A DNA stretch of 64,000 nt from Nitratireductor luteus (GTDB lineage: Bacteria > Pseudomonadota > Alphaproteobacteria > Rhizobiales > Rhizobiaceae). The notes beneath the pieces are model-generated. The model was not told where the DNA came from. It ran no database searches and saw only the letters and a list, made by a program, of their open reading frames with translations. Shown here piece after piece: positions 22,613 to 31,623 of this stretch. The translations under genes and the position numbers were made by a program. The stretch's first letter is position 1. Every line of letters begins with the position of its first letter. The stretch lies in assembly GCF_026162365.1 (NCBI RefSeq), contig NZ_JAOANW010000005.1:342779-406778 (forward strand), read 5' to 3'.

Positions 22613-24160
22613 TCATTCCGCAGCAGCGGCCGCGCCCCTGTCCGGACTTCCCTTGAGGCGGAATATGCGCGCTATGAGGAGCGCGGTGGCGATGGCGATG
22701 AGCGCGGCGGCGACGGAGGCGGCGACCAGGCCGCTGGTGAACGCCGCCCGCGCCGTATCGATCAGCACGGCTGCCGGTCCGGCAGGCAGTTCGGCCGCGA
22801 CGGCGACCGCGCCGCCCAGCGTGTCGCGCGCCGCCTCGGTCAGCGGGCCGGGTACGCCCGGCAGCGCATCGGCGTTCATCGTGCTGCGGTAGACAGCCGT
22901 GACCAGGCTGCCGAGCACGGCAATCCCCAGTGCGCCGCCCAGTTCCGCGCTGGTTTCTGACATGGCCGAAGCGGCGCCCGCGCGCTCCGGCGGCGCACTG
23001 CCGACGATGAGATCGGTGGTCAGGGTGAAGACGGGGGCGAGGCCTAGCGCGAACACCGTGAATGCCAGCACAATCATTACAAGATCGGCCGCAAGCGCGG
23101 CCCAGGCCAAAGCCGCAAAGCCGATCGCAGCGATCAGGAGACCTCCGACCATGACGGTGGCCGGTTGCATCCTTGCCGTCAGGGCCGAGGTCATCATTGA
23201 GCCGGCGATGAAGGCGAGGCTGGACGGTAGCGACCAGATGCCGGCTTCAAGCGGGGTGAGCCCCAGCACCAGTTGCAGATATTGGGCGATGAAGAGGAAG
23301 GCTCCGAAGGCGATGAACAGGCTCAGGAGATTCGTCGCGAGCGCAGCGTTGAAGGCTGGCTTGCGGAACAGGCTGACGTCGATCATCGGGTCGGTAAGCC
23401 GCTTCTGCCGGCGGAAGAAGACCACGCCGAGGCAAAGACCGGCCAGTGTGAAGACGAGCGGAACGAGACCTGCCCCATGCTCGGCCAGATGCTTGATGCC
23501 GTAGATGACGGCAAGGACTGCCGATAGCGAAAGGGCGGCGCTGAGGATATCGAGCCTGCCCGCCTTTTCATCGCGGAATTCCGGCAGCAGGAAGGGCGCG
23601 ACGGCCAGAAGCAGGAGCATCACCGGCACGGCGATCAGGAAAACCGATCCCCACCAGAAGGAAGCCAGGAGAACTCCGCCGACCAAAGGGCCGATGGCCG
23701 CGCCTGCGGAATAGCTGGAAATCCAGATGCCGATGGCGAAGGTGCGCTCCTTCGGGTCGTGGAACATGTTGCGCAGCAGCGAAAGGGTCGACGGTGCGAG
23801 CGTGGCTGCGGCCACGCCGAGAATGGCGCGGGCAGCGATGAGCATCTCCGCGCTGGTGGCGAAGGCCGCGAAGACAGAGGCGGCGCCGAAGGCGGTGGCG
23901 CCGATGAGCAGGAGCTTGCGCCGGCCTATCCGATCGCCGAGCGTGCCCATGACGATGAGGGAGCCGGCTACGAGGAAACCATAGATGTCGACAATCCAGA
24001 GGAGCTGAGAGCTCGTCGGTTTCAGATCGGCGCTGAGCGCGGGTATCGCCAGATTCAGGACTGTCATGTCCATCGAATAGAGCAGGCAGGGCAGGGCCAG
24101 GACGGCCAGACCGATCCATTCGCGCCGGCCCGCGCGCGGTGCTTCGTGAGCGTGGTTCAT
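22613..24160 (-). CDS. DHA2-type MFS drug efflux transporter
   Basis: Inner-membrane protein of 515 residues with about 14 hydrophobic helices, typical of the EmrB/SmvA-like DHA2 group that exports drugs and quaternary ammonium compounds with proton uptake. The MFS motif A is seen as GTLGDRIGRRKLLLIG and the DHA2 motif in the first helix as YSMDMTVLNLAIPAL. The ATG at 24160 follows GGAAGGA. It lies between the DUF899 and VOC genes on the same strand. I did not find the ECF42-type motif in its own upstream region, so it may be expressed separately. Confidence 0.9.
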   Translation of the reverse strand: MNHAHEAPRAGRREWIGLAVLALPCLLYSMDMTVLNLAIPALSADLKPTSSQLLWIVDIYGFLVAGSLIVMGTLGDRIGRRKLLLIGATAFGAASVFAAFATSAEMLIAARAILGVAAATLAPSTLSLLRNMFHDPKERTFAIGIWISSYSAGAAIGPLVGGVLLASFWWGSVFLIAVPVMLLLLAVAPFLLPEFRDEKAGRLDILSAALSLSAVLAVIYGIKHLAEHGAGLVPLVFTLAGLCLGVVFFRRQKRLTDPMIDVSLFRKPAFNAALATNLLSLFIAFGAFLFIAQYLQLVLGLTPLEAGIWSLPSSLAFIAGSMMTSALTARMQPATVMVGGLLIAAIGFAALAWAALAADLVMIVLAFTVFALGLAPVFTLTTDLIVGSAPPERAGAASAMSETSAELGGALGIAVLGSLVTAVYRSTMNADALPGVPGPLTEAARDTLGGAVAVAAELPAGPAAVLIDTARAAFTSGLVAASVAAALIAIATALLIARIFRLKGSPDRGAAAAAE

Positions 24161-24298
24161 CACAAGATCCTTCCAGAGACGCTGCCGACCAGGGATGGCC
24201 GTGCGGACACGTCGAATATCGTGGAGTGGCCGCCGGCGAAGCAAGCGCATGCCGGCGACCCGTATCGCTTATGGCACAGGCCTCCTGCCAGCACTCTG

Positions 24299-25015
24299 TC
24301 AGGAAGCTGCCTTCTGCAGAGCCGGATACTCGTCGTGACGGTGCACCCAGTCGAGCGGGGTCTTCTCGTCGCGGCCGATCGGCGTCAGGTCGAGATACAT
24401 CAATGCGCCCAGCAGTTCCTCGCCGCCGCGCGCGTAGGTGGAATAGGTATGGAACACGGCGCCGTCGCGGTCTTTGTAGAAGACGCTAAGGCCCGGAAGG
24501 TCGTCGATGCCGGGATCCTTGATGACCTCGTAGTTGTAGATCGCCTTGCCTTGCTCCAGGTCCTGCTTCCGAAAGGCGACGTTGAAATCATAGTTGAAAT
24601 CACTGTCGCCGGACGAGACCCAGGGGAAAGACCAGCCCATACGCTTTCGATAGGCTTCGATCCTGGCGATCGGCGCGCGGGACACCGCGACGAAGGTGAC
24701 GTCCTTGTGCAGGAAGTGCTGGCGCGCGCCGTCGACATGGTCGGCTTCGAAGGAGCAGCCGGGGCAGCCGGCATTCCAGTCCGGCGCAAACATGAAATGC
24801 TGGACGATGAGCTGGCTGCGGCCATCGAACAGTTCGGCGAGCGTCTTGCGGCCTTGCGGCGTGTCGAAGACGTATTCCTTGTTGATCTTCACCCAGGGCA
24901 GGCCGCGGCGCTCGGCAGCTATCTCGTCGCGCAGGCGGGAAGCCTGCTTCTCCCTGCTCAGCAATTCCTTGCGGGCGATAAGCCATTCTTCTCGGGAAAC
25001 GGTCTTGTTCTGCAT
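24299..25015 (-). CDS. DUF899 thioredoxin-like protein
   Basis: Protein of 238 residues of the DUF899 family, which has a thioredoxin-like fold and is often found with ECF sigma factors and DGPF proteins. Typical segments are WVKINKEYVFDTPQGRKTL, IVQHFMFAPDW, the Cys pair in NAGCPGCSFEADH, and a C-terminal YLDLTPIGRDE. Its function is unknown. GGAGAAGG precedes the ATG. It follows the second DGPF gene by about 100 bp, and a degenerate version of the block's promoter motif lies in that gap. Confidence 0.85.
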   Translation of the reverse strand: MQNKTVSREEWLIARKELLSREKQASRLRDEIAAERRGLPWVKINKEYVFDTPQGRKTLAELFDGRSQLIVQHFMFAPDWNAGCPGCSFEADHVDGARQHFLHKDVTFVAVSRAPIARIEAYRKRMGWSFPWVSSGDSDFNYDFNVAFRKQDLEQGKAIYNYEVIKDPGIDDLPGLSVFYKDRDGAVFHTYSTYARGGEELLGALMYLDLTPIGRDEKTPLDWVHRHDEYPALQKAAS

Positions 25016-25062
25016 TTTCCTTCTCCTTTCACTGCAAGCGTCGCCTGATGCGACTGCCGGAG

Positions 25063-25090
25063 GACGTGCGGCGGGAGTGCGGGTCCTACA
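25063..25090 (-). promoter_or_regulatory. Degenerate ECF42-like motif before the DUF899 gene
   Basis: On the minus strand it reads TGTAGG, 18 bases, then CGTC. It differs from the three exact motifs in one base and in spacer length, so it is weak evidence. Confidence 0.35.
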
Positions 25091-25115
25091 TTTTCAGGTT
25101 CGCTTTTTGGTCTTA

Positions 25116-25472
25116 TCAGTCGACCTCGATATCGTGGGTCGCGCGGACTTCGATCGTGCCGTAGCCGACCATGGGCACCTTGGAGGCAAGGGCGATGGCT
25201 TCCTCCCGGTCCTTCGCCTCGATCAGAAGGAAGCCCAGCAATTGTTCCTTGGATTCGGCGAAGGGACCATCGGTACTGACAATCTTGCCGCCGCGCGTGC
25301 GCAGGCAGGTCGCCCGGGAAACCGATTCCAAGGCGTCGGAGGCGATCAAATGGCCGACTTGTTCCAGGACCTTGTCATAGGCGATGGAATCGCGGTCGAG
25401 CTTCCGCCTTTCGTCTTCCGGTAGAGCCTCGATTGCCGTTCCATCGCCGTAGACGAGACATACATACCGCAT
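25116..25472 (-). CDS. DGPF (YCII-related) domain protein, second copy
   Basis: Protein of 118 residues with the family motif TDGPFAESKEQLLGFLLIEA and a ferredoxin-like fold pattern. DGPF proteins are the hallmark partners of ECF42-type sigma factors, but their biochemical role is unknown. It has its own candidate promoter of the TGTCGG-N17-CGTC type and starts about 100 bp downstream of the sigma gene. The first DGPF protein is encoded at 26834-27220. Confidence 0.87.
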   Translation of the reverse strand: MRYVCLVYGDGTAIEALPEDERRKLDRDSIAYDKVLEQVGHLIASDALESVSRATCLRTRGGKIVSTDGPFAESKEQLLGFLLIEAKDREEAIALASKVPMVGYGTIEVRATHDIEVD

Positions 25473-25505
25473 GGGTGCCTCCCTGGTTTCCGTCTGCGGC
25501 CAGAG

Positions 25506-25532
25506 GACGGATGGCGGCAGGCTTATCCGACA
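25506..25532 (-). promoter_or_regulatory. Candidate ECF42 promoter of the second DGPF gene
   Basis: The minus strand shows TGTCGG-N17-CGTC, 33 bp before the ATG at 25472. The motif and spacing match the sites at 22569-22595 and 27247-27273 exactly. Confidence 0.7.
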
Positions 25533-25571
25533 TTTCTCGTTTGCAAACTGCCATTGCCAACCCCACAGCGG

Positions 25572-26837
25572 CTAACCGGCCTCCTGTCTTTTCGAGCCGT
25601 CGCCGGTCAGCCGGTCGATATGCTGCCGGATATGGGTTGCCTCGGCTGGTGTGCGGGCCAACGATATGGCCTTGTCGAAAGAGATGCGGGCGTCGTTTCC
25701 CCGGCCAAGCTCCATGAGCAGCGCGCCGCGCAGTCCGTGGAAGTAAAAGTAGTTCGACAGCCTTTCCTCAAGCGGTTCGACAAGTTCGAGCGCGGGGGCC
25801 GCCCCATGGGCCTTGAAGACGGCGACGGCGCGGTTGAGCGTGACGACCGGGGACGGCTGGAGGCGCTCGAGCATGCGGTAGAGCAGTTCGATCTCCTGCC
25901 AGTCCGTGTCCTTCGGAGCCTTGGCGTGGGCATGAAGAGCGGCGATGGCGGCCTGGATCTGATAGGGACCGGGCTCGCGGTGGCGCATCGCCTTGTCGAC
26001 CAAGGCGATGCCCTCGGCGATGAAATTGCTGTTCCACAGGGAGCGGTCCTGATCCTCCAGAAGGACGATCTGGCCATCTTCATCGAGGCGCGCAGGGGTG
26101 CGCGCATGGTTGAGGAGCATAAGGGCCAGAAGCCCCATGATCTCCGGCTCGGTCGGGAAAAGCCGCAGCAGGAGGCGGGCAAGGCGGATGGCCTCGTCGC
26201 ATAGCTGCGTCTTGATGTGCGCCTCGCCGCCGCTGGCCGAATAGCCCTCGTTGAAGACGAGATAGATCATGGCGGCCACCGCGCCCAAGCGTTCGGCGCG
26301 TTCGGCCGGGCCCGGCGTGGCGTAGGGGATATTGGCATCGGCAACGCGGCGCTTGGCGCGGGTGATGCGTTGTTCCACCGCTTTTTCATTGGCGAGGAAG
26401 GCGCTGGCGATCTCGCGCACGGAAAGGCCCGAGACGATGCGCAAGGCGAGCGCGATCTGCTGGGTGGCGGGAAGGTCAGGGTGGCAGCAGATGAACATGA
26501 GGCGCAGAATGTCGTCGCGGTAATGGGCGTCGTCCAGCCGCTCGGCCATGCCTGCCTCCGCGTCGTCGAGGTCTGACAGGACGTCGTCGGACGGGAGCTG
26601 CGTGTTGCGCGCATCGCGGCGCACGGCGTCGAGGGCGGCGTTGCGCCCGACGAAGATGAGCCACGCGGCCGGATCGCGCGGCGGGCCCTTTTCGGGCCAG
26701 TTCTTCATGGCGCGCAGGCAGGCCTCCTGGAAGGCTTCTTCGGCCCGGTCGAGATCACGGAAATAGCGCAGCAGCGCGGCCATGGCCTGGGGGCGGGCCG
26801 CCGCGAGCGCTTTCTCGATCCAGGCAATATCGTTCAT
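25572..26837 (-). CDS. ECF42-type sigma factor with long C-terminal extension
   Basis: Sigma factor of 421 residues. Region 2 lies near residues 10-75 (LDRAEEAFQEACLRAMKNW, AAWLIFVGRNAALDAVRR). Region 4 lies near residues 110-165 with the HTH LSVREIASAFLANEKAVEQR. About 240 further residues (DUF6596/TPR-like, with YLVFNEGYSASGG) match the ECF42 group, in which no anti-sigma gene is needed and the extension is thought to regulate activity. Its ATG overlaps the stop of the upstream DGPF gene by four bases, so the two are translationally coupled. The signal that activates it is unknown. Confidence 0.9.
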   Translation of the reverse strand: MNDIAWIEKALAAARPQAMAALLRYFRDLDRAEEAFQEACLRAMKNWPEKGPPRDPAAWLIFVGRNAALDAVRRDARNTQLPSDDVLSDLDDAEAGMAERLDDAHYRDDILRLMFICCHPDLPATQQIALALRIVSGLSVREIASAFLANEKAVEQRITRAKRRVADANIPYATPGPAERAERLGAVAAMIYLVFNEGYSASGGEAHIKTQLCDEAIRLARLLLRLFPTEPEIMGLLALMLLNHARTPARLDEDGQIVLLEDQDRSLWNSNFIAEGIALVDKAMRHREPGPYQIQAAIAALHAHAKAPKDTDWQEIELLYRMLERLQPSPVVTLNRAVAVFKAHGAAPALELVEPLEERLSNYFYFHGLRGALLMELGRGNDARISFDKAISLARTPAEATHIRQHIDRLTGDGSKRQEAG

Positions 26838-27220
26838 CCGGCAAGCTCTATTTTTTCGGGCAATTCGCCCGTGTTGAAAATGCGCAAGGGGCGAATTTCG
26901 AAGGTGCAGGATTCGCCCTCCTTCATCCGCTTGGCGAAGTCGATCACTTCTTCCAAGTTCCTGCAGTCGACGATGTAGAAGCCAAGGAGCTGTTCCTTGG
27001 TCTCAGCGAACGGCCCGTCGATGACGATCTGCTCGTTGCCCGATGCGCGAATGGTGGTGGCTGCGGTGGTGGGCACGAGACGGATGGAGGGGCCCATTCG
27101 ACCCTCGTCCACGAGGGCCTGCTGGACCTTCTGACGCTTTGCCAGGACCGCATCGTCCTCTTCCTTGGTCCAGGATTCGACGACGTCCTCGTCATGGTAG
27201 CAAAGGATAGCGTAGAGCAT
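26834..27220 (-). CDS. DGPF (YCII-related) domain protein, coupled to ECF42 sigma
   Basis: Protein of 128 residues with IVIDGPFAETKEQLLGFYIV, the DGPF motif, followed by the usual NLEEVIDFAKR helix. The start MLYAILCYHDED was chosen from family resemblance, with AGGAG 10 bases upstream. The stop codon overlaps the start of the sigma gene. A candidate promoter TGTCGG-N17-CGTC lies 26 bp upstream, consistent with autoregulation of this operon by its own sigma factor. The biochemical function is unknown. Confidence 0.87.
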   Translation of the reverse strand: MLYAILCYHDEDVVESWTKEEDDAVLAKRQKVQQALVDEGRMGPSIRLVPTTAATTIRASGNEQIVIDGPFAETKEQLLGFYIVDCRNLEEVIDFAKRMKEGESCTFEIRPLRIFNTGELPEKIELAG

Positions 27221-27246
27221 TGCTGCAATTCTCCTGTCGTTTGAAA

Positions 27247-27273
27247 GACGGGTGAGCATGCCCTATTCCGACA
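27247..27273 (-). promoter_or_regulatory. Candidate ECF42 promoter of the DGPF-sigma operon
   Basis: The minus strand shows TGTCGG at 27268-27273, 17 bases, and CGTC at 27247-27250, 26 bp before the start codon. Confidence 0.72.
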
Positions 27274-27370
27274 GGGGTGGTCGAGATAGTTGTTGGAGCC
27301 ATTCAGGGAACAATGAAGGTTCGATGAAACTCGAAACCGGAAAGATGTTGCGCGCGGGGCGAATCCCGTT

Positions 27371-28435
27371 ATGTCTCTCATACCCATGAAGACGCTGACC
27401 ATACGAAAGCCCGACGACTGGCACCTGCATCTGCGCGACGGCGCCGTGCTGGAGGCTGTCGCGCCGCATTCAGCCGCACATTTCGGCCGTGCCATCATCA
27501 TGCCCAATCTCGTGCCGCCCGTGGTGACAGCCCGGGACGCGGCGGCCTATCGGGAGCGGATATTGGCGGCGCTGCCGGCCGGGAGCGGCTTTCAGCCGCT
27601 GATGACGCTCTACCTCACCGAAACCACGCAAGCCGATGATGTTGAATCGGCTTTTGCCGATGGGCTCGTCCATGCGGTGAAGCTTTATCCGGCCGGCGCC
27701 ACGACCAATTCACAGAGCGGCGTGCGGGATGTCGGGAAGGTCATGCCCGTTCTGGAGCGCATGGCGCATATCGGCCTACCCCTGTGCGTGCACGGGGAAG
27801 TAACCGACCCGGCGATCGACATTTTCGACCGCGAGGCCGTGTTCATCGAACGCGTGCTGGCGCCGTTGCGGGAGCGGCTGCCGGAACTGAAGATCGTGAT
27901 GGAGCACATCACGACGAAGGACGGCGTCGAGTTTGCGCGGGCGCAGGACGAGCGCGTCGGCGCGACGATCACCACCCATCACCTGATCATCAACCGCAAT
28001 GCCATTCTGGCCGGCGGCATCCGTCCGCATTACTACTGCCTGCCGGTCGCCAAGCGCGAGACGCACAGGCAGGCGCTACGGCAGGCAGCGACCTCAGGCG
28101 AGAAGCGGTTTTTCCTCGGCACCGATTCTGCGCCGCATGTCGACAAGCTGAAGGAAACCGCCTGCGGCTGCGCCGGCATCTTCACCGCGCCCAACACCAT
28201 GGCCTGCCTTGCCCATGTATTCGAGGAGGAGGGAGCACTTGACCGGCTGGAGGGCTTTGCCTCGCTCCACGGGCCTGCCTTTTACGGCTTGCCGGCCAAT
28301 GAGCAGCGCTTGACGCTGGAGCGGCAGGATACGCCGATCGAGATGCCGAGAAGCATCGAAGCGGGCGGCGAGACCATCACGGTTTTCGACCCCATATTTC
28401 CCATCCACTGGAAAGTGGTGGAGAATGCTTCCTAG
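27371..28435 (+). CDS. pyrC: Dihydroorotase
   Basis: Third step of pyrimidine synthesis: cyclises carbamoyl-aspartate to dihydroorotate in the cytoplasm. At 354 residues it is typical of the E. coli-type class II enzyme. The metal ligands appear as DDWHLHLRD near the N-terminus, the carboxylated Lys in [13 protein letters not shown], His in LCVHGEVTD and MEHITTKDG, and the catalytic Asp in FLGTDSAPH. An internal ATG at 27386 is an alternative start; neither has a strong ribosome binding site. pyrE follows 120 bp downstream in the same direction. Confidence 0.95.
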   Translation: MSLIPMKTLTIRKPDDWHLHLRDGAVLEAVAPHSAAHFGRAIIMPNLVPPVVTARDAAAYRERILAALPAGSGFQPLMTLYLTETTQADDVESAFADGLVHAVKLYPAGATTNSQSGVRDVGKVMPVLERMAHIGLPLCVHGEVTDPAIDIFDREAVFIERVLAPLRERLPELKIVMEHITTKDGVEFARAQDERVGATITTHHLIINRNAILAGGIRPHYYCLPVAKRETHRQALRQAATSGEKRFFLGTDSAPHVDKLKETACGCAGIFTAPNTMACLAHVFEEEGALDRLEGFASLHGPAFYGLPANEQRLTLERQDTPIEMPRSIEAGGETITVFDPIFPIHWKVVENAS

Positions 28436-28481
28436 GCGCGCCCAATGCTGGTAGCGAAGGGCGTTTGCCTTTTTATTTTGC

Positions 28482-28530
28482 GCAATTCCGGACGAAAGAC
28501 CGGTTTCCGCTTTTCCCGGAATTGCTCTAG
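28482..28530. repeat. Short palindromic repeat family C, pyrC-pyrE gap
   Basis: A ten-base perfect inverted repeat GCAATTCCGG / CCGGAATTGC encloses the core ACCGGTTTCCGCTTTT and is followed by TCTAG. Related cores occur at 34978-35027 and 39497-39537. Such elements are common between rhizobial genes. Confidence 0.7.
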
Positions 28531-28554
28531 AGACGCCCAGCAGAGAGCCAGCCC

Positions 28555-29259
28555 ATGTTCGCCAATACCTTCCCCGACAAGGCACTGATCGCCGAGACAG
28601 TCGCCAAGATGCTTCTGGAAATCAAGGCGGTGCATTTCAGGGCAGACAAGCCGTTCACCTTTACCTCCGGTATCGCGAGCCCCGTCTATATCGATTGCCG
28701 CAAGCTGATCTCCTATCCGCGCATCCGCTCGGCGGTGATCGATTTCGGCGCGTCGGTGATCTTGCGGCAGGCGGGGTTCGAGCAGTTCGACGCGGTTGCG
28801 GGCGGCGAGACAGCGGGCATACCGTTCGCGGCGTGGCTCGCCGACCGGCTGGGCCTGCCGATGCTTTATGTGCGCAAGAAGCCGAAGGGTTTCGGCCGCG
28901 ACGCCCAGATAGAGGGCAATCTGGCCGAGGGCGCGCGGGTGCTGCTTGTGGAGGACCTGACGACCGACGGAGGCAGCAAGCTGAAATTCGCCGAGGCAGT
29001 CGGCAGGGCTGGGGCGACCGTCACCGATACGTTCGCGGTGTTCTATTACGACATCTTTCCCGACACGCCCAAGCGCCTGGAGGCGGCGGGCATGCGGCTG
29101 CACCATCTCACGACTTGGTGGGACATATTGGCGGTGTGCCGCAAGGAGGGGCGCTTCGACGCGCAGACGCTGGCTCAGGTGGAGAGTTTTCTTGGCGACC
29201 CGTTGAAGTGGTCGGCCGCTCATGGCGGAGTTTCGGAGTTGAAGGCCGGCACTAGTTGA
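28555..29259 (+). CDS. pyrE: Orotate phosphoribosyltransferase
   Basis: Converts orotate and PRPP to OMP. The protein has 234 residues. The PRPP-binding loop is [13 protein letters not shown], the substrate region [17 protein letters not shown] matches the family, and [18 protein letters not shown] is the flexible catalytic loop. It lies 120 bp after pyrC, with a type C repeat in the gap, and is probably expressed with it. Confidence 0.95.
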   Translation: MFANTFPDKALIAETVAKMLLEIKAVHFRADKPFTFTSGIASPVYIDCRKLISYPRIRSAVIDFGASVILRQAGFEQFDAVAGGETAGIPFAAWLADRLGLPMLYVRKKPKGFGRDAQIEGNLAEGARVLLVEDLTTDGGSKLKFAEAVGRAGATVTDTFAVFYYDIFPDTPKRLEAAGMRLHHLTTWWDILAVCRKEGRFDAQTLAQVESFLGDPLKWSAAHGGVSELKAGTS

Positions 29260-29340
29260 CGTTGACGTAAAAGTTGCTCTAACGTGCGTAGAGGTTCTGC
29301 AAGCCCAAGCGGGGCCTGCGCAGATACTGGAGGACGTGGC

Positions 29341-30219
29341 ATGTCGCGCAATGTCTCGCTCAGGGGCAAAACACTGTTCATCTCCGGCGGCAGCCGCGGC
29401 ATCGGCCTGGCAATCGCGCTGCGTGCTGCGCGCGACGGCGCCAATGTGACGATCGCGGCCAAGACGGCGGAGCCGCATCCCAAGCTGCCGGGCACAATCC
29501 ACACGGCCGCTGCCGACATCGAGGCAGCGGGCGGCAAGGCGCTTCCCGTATTGTGCGACATTCGCCACGAGGAGGAGGTGGCCGACGCCGTCGCAGCGAC
29601 CGTCGAAGTCTTCGGCGGCATCGATATCTGCATCAACAATGCCAGCGCCATTCAGCTCACGGGCACGCTGGCGACCGACATGAAGCGCTACGACCTGATG
29701 CATCAGGTCAATACGCGCGGCACATTCCTCGTTTCCAAAACCTGCATTCCGCATCTGAAGAAGGCGGATAATCCGCATATTCTCAATCTTGCGCCGCCGC
29801 TCGATATGAAGGCCAAATGGTTCAAGAACCACGTGGCCTACACCATGGCAAAGTTCGGCATGTCGATGTGCACGCTGGGCATGAGCGCTGAGTTCGCCCG
29901 CGACGGGATCGCCGTCAATTCGCTGTGGCCGCTGACGGCGATCGACACCGCCGCGGTGCGCAATCTCCTGGGTGGGGAGGCGATGGCCAGCATCAGCCGC
30001 TCGCCAGAGGTCATGGCCGATGCGGCCCACGCGATCCTGACGCGCCTTTCGCGCGAATGCACCGGAAATTTCTTCATCGATGAGTTGGTGCTGCGTGAGG
30101 AGGGCGTGACGGATTTCTCGAAATACGCGCCGGGCGTCGAGGGGGCGCTGGCCGGAGATTTCTTCGTTCCTGACGAGGTTTTCGAAAAGACCGATACGAA
30201 AGTGAATGTGATCGGCTAG
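29341..30219 (+). CDS. SDR-family oxidoreductase, HSDL2-like
   Basis: Protein of 292 residues with a Rossmann fold: SGGSRGIGLAIALRAARDGA for NAD(P) binding, INNASA, and the active-site YTMAK pair. It resembles the HSDL2/short-chain group, whose usual motif is (I/L)SPPL. Here the sequence is LNLAPPLDMK, so the position normally held by the catalytic Ser is Ala. The substrate is unknown, and lipid or acyl-CoA metabolism is only a guess from family membership. The ATG at 29341 follows GGAGGACGTGGC. It lies about 80 bp after pyrE. Confidence 0.85.
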   Translation: MSRNVSLRGKTLFISGGSRGIGLAIALRAARDGANVTIAAKTAEPHPKLPGTIHTAAADIEAAGGKALPVLCDIRHEEEVADAVAATVEVFGGIDICINNASAIQLTGTLATDMKRYDLMHQVNTRGTFLVSKTCIPHLKKADNPHILNLAPPLDMKAKWFKNHVAYTMAKFGMSMCTLGMSAEFARDGIAVNSLWPLTAIDTAAVRNLLGGEAMASISRSPEVMADAAHAILTRLSRECTGNFFIDELVLREEGVTDFSKYAPGVEGALAGDFFVPDEVFEKTDTKVNVIG

Positions 30220-30266
30220 CTGCGCGTCTCTGGATCTCCGCTGACCCAACGCGCTTTTCCCCCAGT

Positions 30267-30278
30267 AATGCGTACATT
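30267..30278. promoter_or_regulatory. Weak GntR-like site, distal, before the ABC transporter
   Basis: AATGCGTACATT matches the half-site TACATT of the stronger site at 37719-37730 and nine of its twelve bases overall. It lies 158 bp before the ATPase start. Confidence 0.3.
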
Positions 30279-30406
30279 GAAATTTCCACCTGAAACCACC
30301 GTTGCTGGCGGTGGTGCGGCACTGCTTATTCAACGATCCACGGAAAGCCGGGATGCATTTCAATTCCCGTGTTGCGCTCGTGCGCAATTGCAGCCAGTAT
30401 GACGAT

Positions 30407-30418
30407 AATGGATACATT
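30407..30418. promoter_or_regulatory. Probable GntR-like site before the ABC transporter
   Basis: AATGGATACATT matches ten of twelve bases of the site at 37719-37730 (AACGTATACATT). It sits about 18 bp before the ATPase start codon, overlapping the untranslated leader. Confidence 0.4.
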
Positions 30419-30435
30419 AATCGGGAGGGGATTGA

Positions 30436-31500
30436 ATGGCACCAGTGATGTTTCGGGATGTCCGCAAGTCGTTCGGACAGGTCGAAGTTCTGCATGGTGT
30501 CACGGTCGACATCGAGGAGGGACAGTTCGTCGTCCTCGTCGGCCCATCGGGCTGCGGCAAGTCCACGCTCCTGCGCATGCTGGCGGGTCTCGAGCACATT
30601 ACTTCCGGCGATATCCTGATCGGCGACAGGGTGGTGAACAAGCTGCCGCCCAAGGATCGCGACATCGCGATGGTTTTCCAGAATTACGCGCTCTATCCGC
30701 ATATCACCGTAGCGGAGAACATGGGGTTCTCGCTCAAGCTGAAGGGAGCGCCGCGCAGCGAGATCGAGGCGAAGGTGCGGCCGGCGGCAGAGATACTCGG
30801 CCTTACCCAACTACTCGGCCGCTATCCGCGCCAGCTTTCCGGCGGGCAAAGGCAGCGCGTGGCGATGGGGCGCGCGATCGTGCGCGATCCGCAGGTATTT
30901 CTCTTCGATGAGCCGTTGTCGAACCTCGACGCCAAGCTTCGCGTTTCGATGCGCTCCGAGATCAAGAACCTGCACCAGAGGCTCAAGACGACGACGGTCT
31001 ATGTGACGCACGACCAGATCGAGGCGATGACGATGGCTGACAAGATCGTCGTCATGCATGACGGCATTGTTGAACAGGTGGGGGCGCCGCTGGATCTTTA
31101 CGACCGCCCCAACAATCTGTTCGTCGCCGGCTTCATAGGTTCGCCCGCCATGAACATGGTGACCGGCAAGCTCGACCCGGACAATCGGGCCTATTTTGTC
31201 AGCGGAGACGGGCAGCGGCTGAAGGTGGACAATCCGGGTGATGCGCAGGCCGGGCAGGAACTGATCTGCGGCATCCGGCCCGAGGCGATCCATCTGGGCG
31301 GCGAGGTCGGGCTGAAAGTGAAAGTGGTGGAGCCGACGGGCTCTGAGACGCATGTCATTGCCGACCTCGACGATACGGAGGTGACGTGTGTTTTCCGGGA
31401 GCGCATTTCCGCCGGTCCCGGCGAGGAAATCAAGGTGACGGTCGACCCGACTGCCCTGCATCTGTTCGATGCCAATGGCGGGCGACGGGTTTCTGCCTGA
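30436..31500 (+). CDS. Sugar ABC transporter ATPase (UgpC/MsmK type)
   Basis: Cytoplasmic ATPase of 354 residues of a CUT1-type importer. Walker A is VLVGPSGCGKSTLL, the signature is QLSGGQRQRVAMGRA, Walker B is VFLFDEPLSNLDAKL, and the H-loop is VYVTHDQIEA. A C-terminal OB/TOBE domain (from about residue 235) contains GIRPEAIHLGG. It opens a plus-strand operon with a solute-binding protein and two permeases. Being first in the operon is unusual, since the ATPase is often last. Specificity cannot be read from this subunit. Confidence 0.95.
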   Translation: MAPVMFRDVRKSFGQVEVLHGVTVDIEEGQFVVLVGPSGCGKSTLLRMLAGLEHITSGDILIGDRVVNKLPPKDRDIAMVFQNYALYPHITVAENMGFSLKLKGAPRSEIEAKVRPAAEILGLTQLLGRYPRQLSGGQRQRVAMGRAIVRDPQVFLFDEPLSNLDAKLRVSMRSEIKNLHQRLKTTTVYVTHDQIEAMTMADKIVVMHDGIVEQVGAPLDLYDRPNNLFVAGFIGSPAMNMVTGKLDPDNRAYFVSGDGQRLKVDNPGDAQAGQELICGIRPEAIHLGGEVGLKVKVVEPTGSETHVIADLDDTEVTCVFRERISAGPGEEIKVTVDPTALHLFDANGGRRVSA

Positions 31501-31623
31501 ACGGGTTTTGGCGCGCTCTCGGGAGGACGTGCCAGATGAGGGTACCTTGTGTGCCCAAATGGTGGAAGTGAACCACTGATCGCGCCCTTTAAAGGGGAGC
31601 GGATTTGAGGAGGATAAGTGTCA

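Noticed and set aside
24161..24300. ECF42-type promoter before the DHA2 efflux gene
   Set aside because: TGTCCG and a nearby CGTC are present, but the spacer is 22 bases and the hexamer differs; not counted.
28432..30810. Open frame of 792 codons on the minus strand across pyrE, the SDR and the ABC ATPase
   Set aside because: It covers three recognised genes on the other strand and shows no domain.
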